A DNA stretch of 64,000 nt. Source: Catonella morbi ATCC 51271 (lineage in GTDB: Bacteria > Bacillota > Clostridia > Lachnospirales > Lachnospiraceae). Both the position numbers and the translations under genes were made by a program. A model generated the notes under the pieces. The model had not been told where the DNA came from, made no database searches, and saw only the letters and a program-made list of their open reading frames with translations. The stretch spans positions 62,001 through 126,000 of the forward strand of contig NZ_KI535371.1 of the NCBI RefSeq assembly GCF_000160035.2, written 5' to 3'. Shown piece after piece: positions 27,227-36,317 of the stretch (position 1 is the first letter of the stretch; the number at the start of each line of letters is the position of its first letter).

Positions 27227-27652
27227 ATGGCTAAGAAGGTCGAAGGTTATATAAAATTACAGATCCCTGCAGCAAAGGCTACACCGGCTCCACCTGTAGG
27301 ACCTGCACTTGGACAGCACGGTGTTAATATTGTCCAGTTTACAAAGGAGTTTAATGCACGTACAGCTAAAGATGAGGGTATGATTATCCCTGTAGTTATT
27401 ACTGTATATGCTGACAGAAGTTTTAGTTTTGTTACAAAGACTCCTCCTGCACCGGTTCTTTTAAAGAAAGCAGCAAAGATTGAAACTGCATCAGGTGTAC
27501 CTAACAAGAATAAGGTAGCTAAGATTCCTTCTTCTGAGGTAAGAAAGATTGCAGAGATTAAGATGCCGGACCTTAATGCATCAAGCATTGAGGCAGCTAT
27601 GAGCATGATAGCCGGCACAGCCAGAAGTATGGGTATTGTTATAGAAGACTGA
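27227..27652 (+). CDS. rplK: 50S ribosomal protein L11
   Basis: A 141-aa protein with the L11 signatures [20 protein letters not shown] and [13 protein letters not shown] at the N-terminus, and the rRNA-binding C-terminal part ending [12 protein letters not shown]. It forms the GTPase-associated centre with 23S rRNA. ATG 27227 follows ACGGAGG, 13 bp after nusG. Confidence 0.96.
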   Translation: MAKKVEGYIKLQIPAAKATPAPPVGPALGQHGVNIVQFTKEFNARTAKDEGMIIPVVITVYADRSFSFVTKTPPAPVLLKKAAKIETASGVPNKNKVAKIPSSEVRKIAEIKMPDLNASSIEAAMSMIAGTARSMGIVIED

Positions 27653-27744
27653 TTATCAGTCGGTGATTATTAGATTGTAGTGTGAGTGGGAGATTCTCTT
27701 AAGAAGAGGTCGAACAGTTAGATAACCACAGGAGGTTTTTAATA
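27653..27744 (+). promoter_or_regulatory. rplK-rplA spacer, candidate L1 autoregulatory site
   Basis: The spacer contains GTGGGAGATTCTC and, 40 bases later, CCACAGGAGG at the rplA ribosome-binding site. GTGG and CCAC could pair to sequester the Shine-Dalgarno. L1 often represses its own mRNA through such a mimic of its 23S site; here this is inferred from position and pairing only. Confidence 0.35.
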
Positions 27745-28440
27745 ATGAAAAGAGGAAAGAAATATCAGGACGCAGCTAAGCTTGTTGAAAAGACTAAGGT
27801 TTATGATACAGAAGAAGCCGTAGAACTTGCAAAGAAGACAGCTGTGGCTAAATTCGATGAAACTATCGAAGCACATATCAGACTCGGTGTAGACGGTCGT
27901 CACGCTGATCAGCAGATTCGTGGTGCTGTGGTGCTTCCTCACGGAACAGGTAAGACTGTTCGTGTGCTTGTATTCGCAAAGGGTACAAAGCTTGATGAGG
28001 CTCAGGCAGCAGGAGCAGATTTTGTTGGTGGCGAAGAACTCATTCCAAAGATCCAGAACGAAGGTTGGTTCGATTTTGATGTAGTTGTAGCTACTCCTGA
28101 CATGATGGGTGTTGTTGGTCGTCTTGGCCGTGTACTCGGACCAAAGGGACTTATGCCAAACCCAAAGGCAGGAACAGTAACTATGGATGTTACTCAGGCT
28201 GTTAATGATATTAAGGCAGGTAAGATTGAGTATCGTCTTGATAAGGCAAATATTGTACATGTACCGGTTGGAAAGGCATCTTTTACTAAAGAGCAGCTCG
28301 CAGATAATTTCACAGCACTTATGAGCGCTATAATAAAGGCAAAGCCGGCTTCAGCTAAGGGCCAGTATTTAAGAAGTGTAACAATAGCTTCTACAATGGG
28401 CCCTGGTATCAAAATAAATACGTCTAAATTGGTAGGCTAA
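27745..28440 (+). CDS. rplA: 50S ribosomal protein L1
   Basis: A 231-aa protein with the L1 landmarks [40 protein letters not shown] and the signature [20 protein letters not shown]. It forms the L1 stalk that handles the exiting tRNA. ATG 27745 follows CACAGGAGG. Normally rplJ and rplL come next; here a terminator and a MATE gene follow instead. Confidence 0.96.
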   Translation: MKRGKKYQDAAKLVEKTKVYDTEEAVELAKKTAVAKFDETIEAHIRLGVDGRHADQQIRGAVVLPHGTGKTVRVLVFAKGTKLDEAQAAGADFVGGEELIPKIQNEGWFDFDVVVATPDMMGVVGRLGRVLGPKGLMPNPKAGTVTMDVTQAVNDIKAGKIEYRLDKANIVHVPVGKASFTKEQLADNFTALMSAIIKAKPASAKGQYLRSVTIASTMGPGIKINTSKLVG

Positions 28441-28504
28441 TTAGTTAAAAGTTGACATTTAGGCAGTTGAGAAGCCCTTTTCCTTTACATCGCGCATATA
28501 TATT

Positions 28505-28534
28505 GCAGCCTGTTATCATAACAGGCTGCTTTTG
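28505..28534 (+). terminator. terminator after rplA
   Basis: Perfect 11-bp stem GCAGCCTGTTA / TAACAGGCTGC (28505-28515, 28519-28529) followed by TTTTG. Confidence 0.85.
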
Positions 28535-28599
28535 TTACCGGGAAATCCTCAGAAGATTCCGTAGCAAAAAGTTCTCCGATTGATGTGCAAGCATACACT

Positions 28600-28735
28600 T
28601 TTTATTAATGGAAATATCTCAGAAATTTCTTATTCATAAAAATTCTCTCTGAGAAATCGCACTGTGGCGGTATGTAGATGTCGCTTATGCGATCCGCCGC
28701 AGGCGAAGAAGCTGTCGCATTAAGAACGAGATATA
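28600..28735 (+). repeat. dispersed palindromic repeat, family B, copy 1
   Basis: The string GGAAATATCTCAGAAATTTC, then AAAATTCTCTCTGAGAAATC and a GC-rich palindrome (about 28670-28700), matches 31930-32056 (reversed) and 51437-51530. It ends in GCTGTCGCATTAAG, also seen in the long hairpin at 51535-51631. No coding potential; this fills the 390-bp gap between rplA and the MATE gene. Confidence 0.55.
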
Positions 28736-28829
28736 CAAAATACAGTAATAATTTGATGAAAAATTTACTATACCTGACGGTACTTTTACGTATTGGGATA
28801 GCTCCTTTTTACATAAAACGGAGGTTTAC

Positions 28830-30254
28830 ATGGGAATAAAAAATAATCTCATAAACAAGCTTGGCGGTGCAAAAGATATGACTAAGGGAAGGCCGGGAAA
28901 GAGGTTGATAGAATTCTCGATTCCCCTTCTGATAGGAAATTTTGCGCAGCAGCTTTATAGTACGGTTGACTCTATCATAGTAGGAAAATATGTAGGGGAT
29001 GAAGCTTTGGCAGCCATTGGAGCCAGCGGAGCCCTTGTTTTCCTGCTCATGGTTTTATTTATAGGAATATCAATGGGAGCAGGAATCCTTGTTTCACAGT
29101 ATTTTGGAGCCAAAAACAAAGAAAGGCTGTCTAGGACTATAGGTAATGCCATTATCTTAAACGCTATAATAAGTGTTATTATTATGATTCTCGGAGTATT
29201 CTTTATAAGGCCGTTTCTGGAACTTCTTAGGACTCCGGAGGCCATACTGGATATGGCAGTCAGTTATACTATGATTAGCTGTCTCGGAATTATGGGAACA
29301 AGTTACTATAATATACTCTCAGGTCTGCTAAGAGGAATGGGAGATTCCGTTATGCCCCTCTTTTACCTGATAATATGCACTATTACCAACATTGTACTTG
29401 ATCTTATCTTTGTTGGCCCTCTCAGAATGGGAGTTGCCGGTGCAGCCTATGCAACCATCATATCCCAGATAATATCGGCAATTCTCTGCTATCTTAGAAT
29501 GCTTAAGATGAAGGATGTACTTACTCTTGATATCAATGCATTTAAGTTTGATGGGAAGCTGTCAAAGCAGCTTATCAGGCTTGGACTTCCGGTAGGTATT
29601 ACACAGGCGTTATTTGCAGTGGCTGCAATTTTTGTTCAAAACTTAACAAACACCTTTGGAACTGTCTTCATAGCAGCCTCTACTGTTGTAATGAGGGTGG
29701 ATGGTTTTGCCATGCTTCCCAACTTTACTTTCGGTACGGCTATGACTACCTATGCAGGTCAGAATGTAGGTGCGATGGAGATAGGCAGGATGAGACAGGG
29801 TACAAAGGAAGGACTTAAAATCGGAGTGACAACATCGGTTGTTTTAGTGGGGCTTATCCTTATATTTGGAAAAATTCTGATGGGCTTATTTACCAATACC
29901 GATGAGGTAATAAATGTAAGCTATGAAATGATGTGTATACTCTCTGTAGGCTATATAGGAGTTGCCATCAATCAGATACTTTCGGGTACAATAAGGGGTG
30001 CGGGAGATACAATGACACCTATGTGGATAGCTTTGGTAACGACAACACTTATAAGACTTCCCATTGCTTACGGAATGGCATATTTTACAAGAAGTGAAAC
30101 CTTGCCTAACGGAGAACCCCGAAGTATTTATTATTCCCTGGTCTTTGCCTGGGTGCTCGGAGCCATCATAACAGCAATTATTTACAAGGCAGGGCGCTGG
30201 GCTAAGAGAGCCAGAATAGGCGGCAAGATAGTAGATATTTCAAATATGGATTAA
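28830..30254 (+). CDS. MATE family multidrug efflux transporter
   Basis: A 474-aa integral membrane protein with 12 predicted helices arranged as two related halves, starting with the MATE opening (MTKGRPGKRLIEFSIPLLIG, LYSTVDSIIVGKYVGDEALA). It exports cationic drugs or metabolites using Na+ or H+. ATG 28830 follows ACGGAGG. It stands alone between two terminators. Confidence 0.9.
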   Translation: MGIKNNLINKLGGAKDMTKGRPGKRLIEFSIPLLIGNFAQQLYSTVDSIIVGKYVGDEALAAIGASGALVFLLMVLFIGISMGAGILVSQYFGAKNKERLSRTIGNAIILNAIISVIIMILGVFFIRPFLELLRTPEAILDMAVSYTMISCLGIMGTSYYNILSGLLRGMGDSVMPLFYLIICTITNIVLDLIFVGPLRMGVAGAAYATIISQIISAILCYLRMLKMKDVLTLDINAFKFDGKLSKQLIRLGLPVGITQALFAVAAIFVQNLTNTFGTVFIAASTVVMRVDGFAMLPNFTFGTAMTTYAGQNVGAMEIGRMRQGTKEGLKIGVTTSVVLVGLILIFGKILMGLFTNTDEVINVSYEMMCILSVGYIGVAINQILSGTIRGAGDTMTPMWIALVTTTLIRLPIAYGMAYFTRSETLPNGEPRSIYYSLVFAWVLGAIITAIIYKAGRWAKRARIGGKIVDISNMD

Positions 30255-30257
30255 ATA

Positions 30258-30290
30258 AAAACCGCACCCGGTTGATGGGTGCGATTTTTT
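30258..30290 (+). terminator. terminator after MATE gene
   Basis: CGCACCC (30263-30269) pairs with GGGTGCG (30277-30283), flanked by an A run and six T. Confidence 0.85.
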
Positions 30291-30449
30291 AGTTGATAGG
30301 TTTAACGAAATTTTTTCTGAAGTGGTTGAGGCTTCAATTCAGAGTATAATTAATAAATGTGTCCATTTCAAGGATTAATCCACAACTTGTAAAAGTTCTA
30401 GAAAAATTGCAAAATTAATATGGATTTACCCCAAAAATATGAAAAAGCA

Positions 30450-31724
30450 TTATTCTAAAATTTCTATAGGTGTAGCGTCATATAGAAAAATCATAGCATC
30501 ATATAACTTTGTGGGAGTTTCACGTATTATATAGGTTATAGGTAAAAACTTCATAAAGAAATAATATTCCTCACCCAGACTTCCCATATTAAGAGGAGAG
30601 TTTATCAGCTTATTTACCTTTTCATTCTTTTCATCCACATCGGAGAACTGAAACAGATATTTATTATCGTGATATTTAGCCTGATAAGCCAAGGTGTCGG
30701 CTGAACAGAAGGTAGCGGTAGTTCTTACACCGTTATTCTCAAAGTCGGGTACATTCACGGAAGTATTGTAAAAGTCTGTTCCTACGGCAAAATAAGCAGA
30801 GTTATAATGCTCATGTAAGTTGTGCCCCATATTTACATAAGTAGGAGTTGAAAATGCTATATGTCCGTCATGCCCTGAAATAAATATCTGAGAACGTCCG
30901 AGACTTTCCTCGTATTCCTGTATCCACTGTACATTCTCTGCCATATATTTGTCTCTGACTGTTGAGCTTTCAATCGGACTTTTATTTATGGTTTTATAAT
31001 ATTCCACACTTTGTCCAAAAACATTGACAGCCTGTAAGTAAGGTGCAATTTTTCTCTGTTCTCCTATGATATTATATTCCTCAGTCATTGCATCCGATAT
31101 TTTGCCTAATATTTCTAAAATTTTATCAGAGTTTTCAGGAGTAATAGGAAGCAGGGACTTTTCCAAATCCACATCGGTAAGTATTTTACTTCTTTTACAA
31201 AACTCTGTTATAAACTTCAAATCTTTATCGGGATTCTGCATATCAAAACCATAGAAATTAAGCTTTTCACTTTTCGGTGCGGTTTCATTATACTCCCTCA
31301 TCCACTCTATCAAATCAGCCATTTCCTTTGTGCGGTAGATAGAAAAGGCAAGGTCTTTTACTATATCGGTAGCATTTCCTTTGCCGCCATGGATATAATT
31401 ATTTATAGTCATACCCTCGCCCCAGTCGGTTTCAAGTGCGAAACTTCTTATATTTGTTGTCGCTACCAGATGCTTTAGAACTTCAAGCCTCAGTTCCTGA
31501 AATTCTTTATTTCCATGCGTAGCTTCACCCAGGGCGATAACTTTGGCTGATTCAGGCACAGTCAAATCCTCTACATTTTTTGCAACTGAGTCTACCTCTG
31601 CAATTTTATGTGCAGACAGGAGACGGGGAAGATATATCCAGGCTGCATCAGCCAGCCCTGCAAGTAAGGCAATAGAAAAAACAGTGATTACGAAGAATTT
31701 TAATATTTTTTTAAATGTTTTCAT
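30450..31724 (-). CDS. erythromycin esterase family protein, membrane-anchored
   Basis: A 424-aa protein with an N-terminal transmembrane/signal segment (about 8-30) and an EreA/EreB-like domain: VIALGEATHGNKEFQELRLE (catalytic His in the GEATHG motif), SFALETDWGEG, LNFYGFDMQ, and IFISGHDGHIAF. Relatives open the macrolide lactone ring, but many anchored clostridial members have unknown substrates, so resistance should not be assumed. ATG at 31724 has GAAAGGA upstream on the minus strand. Confidence 0.8.
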   Translation of the reverse strand: MKTFKKILKFFVITVFSIALLAGLADAAWIYLPRLLSAHKIAEVDSVAKNVEDLTVPESAKVIALGEATHGNKEFQELRLEVLKHLVATTNIRSFALETDWGEGMTINNYIHGGKGNATDIVKDLAFSIYRTKEMADLIEWMREYNETAPKSEKLNFYGFDMQNPDKDLKFITEFCKRSKILTDVDLEKSLLPITPENSDKILEILGKISDAMTEEYNIIGEQRKIAPYLQAVNVFGQSVEYYKTINKSPIESSTVRDKYMAENVQWIQEYEESLGRSQIFISGHDGHIAFSTPTYVNMGHNLHEHYNSAYFAVGTDFYNTSVNVPDFENNGVRTTATFCSADTLAYQAKYHDNKYLFQFSDVDEKNEKVNKLINSPLNMGSLGEEYYFFMKFLPITYIIRETPTKLYDAMIFLYDATPIEILE

Positions 31725-31929
31725 AGTTTTCCTTTCTGAACGTTATTATTGTATTGGTGTACTATATACATAGTACAATAAATATTCAAAAAGTCAAGCA
31801 CTATTTTTATTTATATAATGACACCCATTGATACAGGATTGCTACTCCTAATATTCTGTCCTTCTAATTACCAGGGCTGACTGTGGACTCTCACCTATTA
31901 GAAACTTATTCCACAAGATGCACAATAAA

Positions 31930-32056
31930 AAAAGTGTGTGCTTGCACACACTTCGCGCGCGAGCGGTGCCACAAGGCAAACTTCCCTGCCGCGAGCTGCG
32001 CATCCCTCGGAGAGATTTTTGTTTAATAGGGAATTTCAAAGAAATTTCCTATTAAA
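31930..32056 (-). repeat. dispersed palindromic repeat, family B, copy 2
   Basis: On the minus strand it reads AATAGGAAATTTCTTTGAAA, then AAAAATCTCTCCGAGGGATG, a GC-rich block, and the perfect hairpin AAGTGTGTGC-TT-GCACACACTT (31932-31953 in plus coordinates). It aligns with 28600-28735 and 51437-51530. It occupies much of the gap between the esterase and ArsS genes; no ORF is supported here. Confidence 0.55.
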
Positions 32057-32057
32057 T

Positions 32058-32090
32058 AAAAAACAAGAGGGTGATAACCTCTTGTTTTTT
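32058..32090. terminator. bidirectional terminator downstream of arsS
   Basis: Perfect 13-bp stem with A-rich and T-rich flanks: AAAAAACAAGAGG pairs with CCTCTTGTTTTTT around GTGATAA. On the minus strand it ends the ArsS operon. Confidence 0.85.
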
Positions 32091-32094
32091 AGAC

Positions 32095-32125
32095 AGTATC
32101 TGCACCGCAGCTATAATGCACCGCC
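32095..32125 (-). promoter_or_regulatory. SECIS-like element after in-frame UGA
   Basis: On the minus strand the UGA (32128-32126) is followed after 15 bases by CTGC-GGT-GCAG, a tight stem with a GGU apical loop at 32100-32110. Position and GGU loop fit the bacterial SECIS bound by SelB. Confidence 0.7.
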
Positions 32126-33091
32126 TCAGCTTGAGCCTGCTCCGGCTGTACAGGCGTAACAATGCTTGTCTGCAAGTATATTTCTTTTTTTATAAGGTTT
32201 GCCTAACAAATCAAAAATAGTTTTTTCAGGTGAAAGGCAGGGAAGCCCTGCTGCAAGATTGAAATCGCAGTCATATATTTTTCCGTCGTAGTCGACAGAG
32301 AGCTGAAAACGGCACATTATAGACTGTGCAGCTACAGGATTGAAGGCTGAGTACAGTTTTTTGAGATAGCCTTCAAGATTATTTGTTCTTGCAAGAAAAG
32401 CTCCGAAACGCCCAAGAGGATTGTTGTATAGTGTATAGAGGGAATTAAAGATAATACCGAAGTCAGCCCCAAGCCTCTCCTTATATTCTTTTTCCATAGC
32501 GCATTGATCCGGTGGGAAAAAGGCTCCGGCAGGATTGTAAACCAGATTAAGCACAAGATTTTCATCCCTTCCGTAGCCAATCTCATTTAATTTTTGAAGC
32601 ATGGTTATGGATTTTTCAAAGGTCATATCACCTCTTACTTTATTTGTTTCAAGGGCACGATAGTAGGGAAGTGAACAGACTGTTTCAACACCGTTTTTTG
32701 CATAAAATTCAGGGAGGTCAGTATAGCCCTCTTCGGTCAGTATAACTAAATTAGTGCGAACTATAAGCCTTTTTGCAATTTTTGAAGCCCCTTCTACAAG
32801 GTAGCGGAAGTCAGGATTCATTTCCGGGGCGCCGCCTGTTATATCTATTGTGGCAATATTCTGTTCCTTCACATAGGTAAGTGCGGCATCCATAACTTCA
32901 CGTGACATCTCCTCGGTTCTTCCCGGACCGCTAAGTACATGGCAGTGCTTACAGGCAAGATTACATTTTCTTCCTATATTCATCTGAAGTACATCCAGTG
33001 AATCCGCGGTCTGTAGACAGGCCTCATCCACAATATCCCGAAAATCCGGTACTGAAGTTATATCCGCAAAATTTCTGACCATTTCGTCCAT
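32111..33091 (-). CDS. arsS: ArsS-type radical SAM selenoprotein (UGA = Sec322)
   Basis: Read through an in-frame UGA, this is a 326-residue radical SAM enzyme of the arsenosugar-biosynthesis ArsS group. The [4Fe-4S] motif CNLACKHC is at about 43-50, followed by IDITGGAPEMN. The C-terminal Cys-rich tail reads CYACTAGAGSS, then UGA, then GGAL and a true TAG (32113-32111); family members have Cys or Sec at exactly this place. A SECIS-like hairpin follows. ATG 33091 has AAGGAGAT upstream. It is the last gene of a minus-strand operon with a CMD-family protein and a C_GCAxxG protein, the usual companions. Annotation stopping at the UGA would lose the redox residue. Confidence 0.85.
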
Positions 33092-33214
33092 TTATATCTC
33101 CTTCACAAAACACACATATACATAAAGAACTGCCACAATAAGTTTTTAGGCTTATTATGACAGATTTGAAACATTTGAAACAACCCCTAATTTGGGTTAA
33201 ACTCCCGGGATAGT

Positions 33215-33553
33215 TTAGAATTCAAGTTTTTCAACTATATTTTTAGCCTGTACACCATGTACAAGGGAAGCTCCTCCCCTGATAGCAACAGCGACATGCA
33301 CGGCTTCCATAATCTGCTCTTTGTTAACACCCTTATTCAGACAGTCATTTGTAAAAGCGTCAATGCAATATGGACACTGAACAGTATGTGCCACTGCAAG
33401 GGCTATAAGGGATTTTTCTCTGGCAGTGAGTGCACCTTCGGCAAAGACTGAGTTGTAATATTCAAAGAATTTTTCACCTGCCTTAGTTGTAGGTGTCTCA
33501 CCCGCTACCGAACCAAATTTAGCAAGATCTTCCGGATTGTAATAAGTTTCCAT
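33215..33553 (-). CDS. arsenosugar-associated peroxidase-like protein (carboxymuconolactone decarboxylase family)
   Basis: A 112-aa AhpD/CMD-family protein with the redox motif QCPYCIDAF (CxxC) in the conserved helix and the AHVAVAIRGGASLVHG-like C-terminal helix. It matches the small peroxidase-like proteins found next to ArsS radical SAM selenoproteins. The start is ATG 33553 behind AGGAGG; longer upstream readings enter the previous gene. Likely a thiol-dependent reductase that supports ArsS. Confidence 0.85.
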   Translation of the reverse strand: METYYNPEDLAKFGSVAGETPTTKAGEKFFEYYNSVFAEGALTAREKSLIALAVAHTVQCPYCIDAFTNDCLNKGVNKEQIMEAVHVAVAIRGGASLVHGVQAKNIVEKLEF

Positions 33554-33575
33554 AGTAACCTCCTGATTATAAGTT

Positions 33576-34013
33576 TTAATTTTCCATCTCGTCCAAAATT
33601 TTAAGCGCACTTTGAACGAGGCATGGACAGACTTCAAATAGTACACCGCTCTCAAATATCTTTGGAACATCCTCCGGTTTTGAGAAATCATATCCAAGCA
33701 ATTCCCTGCATGAACAATGGTTGTGAGCTGATTTGAACTTTTCTAAGAATTCAGCCCTCTTAGCGTTAAGTATATCTTTTTGTTCCTGCTGATTTTCGCC
33801 GGTATTGCCATATTTCATGCCAAGTACAAGCATTGCACCGATAATAGCACCACAGGATTCACCTATACCCATTCCGCCACCAAAGGCAGAAGATACTTTG
33901 ATGGCATCCTCTTTAGACAGACCGAGCCTGTCTGCCCATTCTCCCATAATTATCTGGGAACAGTCAACACCATTCATAAAGGAATCAGATATATTTTGTT
34001 TGGTTAATTCCAT
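33576..34013 (-). CDS. C_GCAxxG_C_C family redox protein
   Basis: A 145-aa protein with the family's spaced cysteines: DCSQIIMGEW near 17, the FGGGMGIGESCGAIIGAM core (GxGxxCGAxxGA), then HNHCSCRELLG and VCPCLVQSA. Members bind iron or act in electron transfer; the function is not firmly known. First gene of the ArsS operon; ATG 34013 follows AAGGAGGAA. The next gene starts 22 bp downstream. Confidence 0.85.
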   Translation of the reverse strand: MELTKQNISDSFMNGVDCSQIIMGEWADRLGLSKEDAIKVSSAFGGGMGIGESCGAIIGAMLVLGMKYGNTGENQQEQKDILNAKRAEFLEKFKSAHNHCSCRELLGYDFSKPEDVPKIFESGVLFEVCPCLVQSALKILDEMEN

Positions 34014-34158
34014 ATTTCCTCCTTGAACAATTAAACTACGATTATTGTATCATATGGAATCAGGTAAGTCAGCATTTATACATACAATCGATAAAGCGCA
34101 CAATATATAACGAAATCCGATAAGTATATGTTGATATGTTTATCCATAACCATACTTA

Positions 34159-34335
34159 ACCCCGATTATTCACGCATAGGTCACAGACCTCTTATTCTGC
34201 CGCTACAATAGATAAACTGTATTCGGACTGTGACCGGGGGTGAGATTACCAAACATCTGCAAGATATTGCAATTGATGGTCTGATATTTGATACTGCTAT
34301 ATTTCACTAGGTGTTTCGTGAATAATTTGGGCTAA
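34159..34335. repeat. dispersed repeat, family A, full copy with terminal inverted repeats
   Basis: About 175 bp bounded by CCCGATTATTCACGCATAGG on the left and AGGTGTTTCGTGAATAATTT on the right; these ends are imperfect inverted repeats. The inside is non-coding with several internal palindromes (GGTCACAGACC). Related copies lie at 51231-51393 and, partly, at 44032-44103 and 46401-46494. It resembles a MITE. It fills the gap upstream of the glycan locus. Confidence 0.6.
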
Positions 34336-34508
34336 AATATTCAATAACTATGGGCTAATGTTGTATGTTTGGTTAAAAAATGTTAGAATTATAGTTATAG
34401 ATTAGATAGATTGCCCGAAACTCTGTAATATAAAATTTTTGTAGTATCTTTATCAGCTATACTGTTGAAAATAATTGGAAAAGAATAAAGATTGGTTTGG
34501 AGGCTGAA

Positions 34509-36140
34509 TTGAAAAAATATCTTAGTCTTGATGAAAACGGGTATAGCTTTTTAGATATACTTTTGGATGAACGTGTAGTTTTTGGAGATCTTGCAGTTTC
34601 GAGAGACCTTGTAAGGAAAGCCGGAGGGATAAATACCCGGCTTAAAGCTAAAAGGAAGTATGAACTGGTACTCAGAATAGCTGAATTTGGCAATGTAAAA
34701 ATAGAAGAAGCTGTAGATGACGACGACATTACCGCCTGTAACAGCTTAGAAAAGCAGGACGAGAGCTTTATATTTTTTGATGATAATGAAACAGAAGGCA
34801 ACATTATAGACAGCCTGACAACAGATTGTTATCTGATTGCAAAGTACAGCGAAAAATTAATTGTGCACAACCTATTTAATCCTGCGGTAGAAACTATACT
34901 GGCGGAGGCGGAGGATAAAGGATTTAAGGATGAGGCTGTGGCTATGTTGGAAGGGTTTTTATCAAAAAATGACAGCTTTTATAATATAGATGACTGCACA
35001 AGGCCCGTACTTATATTTAAGGGGAATGATACCTGTTATAATGTACTGAACACCTTTGCAGATGAATTAAAAAAGTCAATAGAAAAATCAGGTTACAAAA
35101 CAGAAATTTTTGATGTGGACAGGGAAGACTGGAAAGAAGTTGTCAGATATCAGAACAAACATTATAAGGCGGTAGTGGGCTTTCAGTCCTTTTTGTTTTC
35201 GGTGAAAATGGAGGATGGAAAGAGATATCTGGCGGATTCTATAAAGGCACCAAAGTTTAATTTTCTTCTGGATGCCCCTATTTGCTTCAGCTCTCACTTA
35301 GGGTATAAGGCCTCGGATTTTACCATACTTACACATGATATAAACTATAAAAATTTCCTGGAAAAACATTATAAGCAACAGGCAAAAATATTGCCTCCGG
35401 GAGGAATAATTTTTAAGAATCCCGTAAATATAAATGAAAGAAAATATGAGCTTACATTCTTAGGCAGTTACGGAGACTACAGAAAGATACTTCTGGAACT
35501 GGAAGGACTGTCTACAGAAGATAAGGCTGTCGGAAAGGCTTTGTTTGAAAAGTTAAAACTTGAACCTGAACTTACACTGGAGGCAGGCTTTGACAAGGCG
35601 ATTAAAGAAAAAGGACTTGCAATGGATGAAGATACCTACCTTGCAAGGCTTCATAGTGTTAGAAGAGTGCTTTATGCGGCTTCTTATTATTTTAGAGAAA
35701 AAGCCATAAAAGCCATATTGGAATCGGGACTCAGGCTTACAGTCTTTGGTGAAAGCTTTAAGAACAGCCCTTTTGTAAATTATAAAAACTTAAATATCTG
35801 TGAAGAAGTTCCTGCTGAAAGAAGCCTTGAAGTGTACGGGAACTCAAAGATTTCACTTAATTTTATGACCTGGCATAAGGCAGGGCTTACCGAGAGAATG
35901 GCAAATATTATGCTAGCGGGAGCAGTTCTTATTACTGACTATACGGATGGATTCAATGAAGGCTCGGGGGAAGATTTTGTGGATTTTAAGCTTTCTGATA
36001 TAGACTGTCTGCCTGAGAAAATAAAGGAATTGCTTAAAAATGAAAGCCTTTTAAGTAAAATAGCCCATAACGGAAGAAAAAGAGCCCTCAACTCTATGAC
36101 CTGGGATAAAAGGGCTGAGGAGCTGCTCGAACTTATATAG
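34509..36140 (+). CDS. glycosyltransferase (CgeB-like), surface-glycan locus
   Basis: A 543-aa cytoplasmic protein. The first ~90 residues form the DERVVFGDLAVSRDLVRKAG / NTRLKAKRKYELVLRIAEFG helical segment seen in bacterial protein/surface glycosyltransferases. The rest is a GT-B fold of the CgeB/Glyco_trans_1_2 type, with SLEVYGNSKISLNFMTWHKA, LTERMANIMLAGAVLITDYT and ...DFVDFKLSDIDCLPEKIKEL near the end, the nucleotide-sugar site. TTG 34509 is chosen because TGGAGG lies five bases upstream; TTG 34497 is possible. It begins a plus-strand glycan cluster running to about 42.4 kb. Confidence 0.75.
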   Translation: MKKYLSLDENGYSFLDILLDERVVFGDLAVSRDLVRKAGGINTRLKAKRKYELVLRIAEFGNVKIEEAVDDDDITACNSLEKQDESFIFFDDNETEGNIIDSLTTDCYLIAKYSEKLIVHNLFNPAVETILAEAEDKGFKDEAVAMLEGFLSKNDSFYNIDDCTRPVLIFKGNDTCYNVLNTFADELKKSIEKSGYKTEIFDVDREDWKEVVRYQNKHYKAVVGFQSFLFSVKMEDGKRYLADSIKAPKFNFLLDAPICFSSHLGYKASDFTILTHDINYKNFLEKHYKQQAKILPPGGIIFKNPVNINERKYELTFLGSYGDYRKILLELEGLSTEDKAVGKALFEKLKLEPELTLEAGFDKAIKEKGLAMDEDTYLARLHSVRRVLYAASYYFREKAIKAILESGLRLTVFGESFKNSPFVNYKNLNICEEVPAERSLEVYGNSKISLNFMTWHKAGLTERMANIMLAGAVLITDYTDGFNEGSGEDFVDFKLSDIDCLPEKIKELLKNESLLSKIAHNGRKRALNSMTWDKRAEELLELI

Positions 36141-36317
36141 ATAATCAGTGTTAAAAGCATAAAAATTCAATGCAGGCTTGCTTGCAAAAGAACTTATTAT
36201 CTTTTGACACGTAAAAAATATGAGTAAGCAGCTATTTTGCAAGGATTGTGCGAAGCGATGCTGTAACAATTTTGTAACAATGGGTGTCAAATTCAATATT
36301 TGCGGATAGGAGTTTCC

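Noticed and set aside
28541-28829. Riboswitch (guanidine or similar) before the MATE gene
   Set aside because: The sequence aligns with the dispersed family B repeat, and no known aptamer core could be identified.
30450-31724. Firm call of macrolide resistance for the erythromycin-esterase homologue
   Set aside because: The family motif is clear, but anchored clostridial members are not shown to hydrolyse macrolides, so only the family name is supported.
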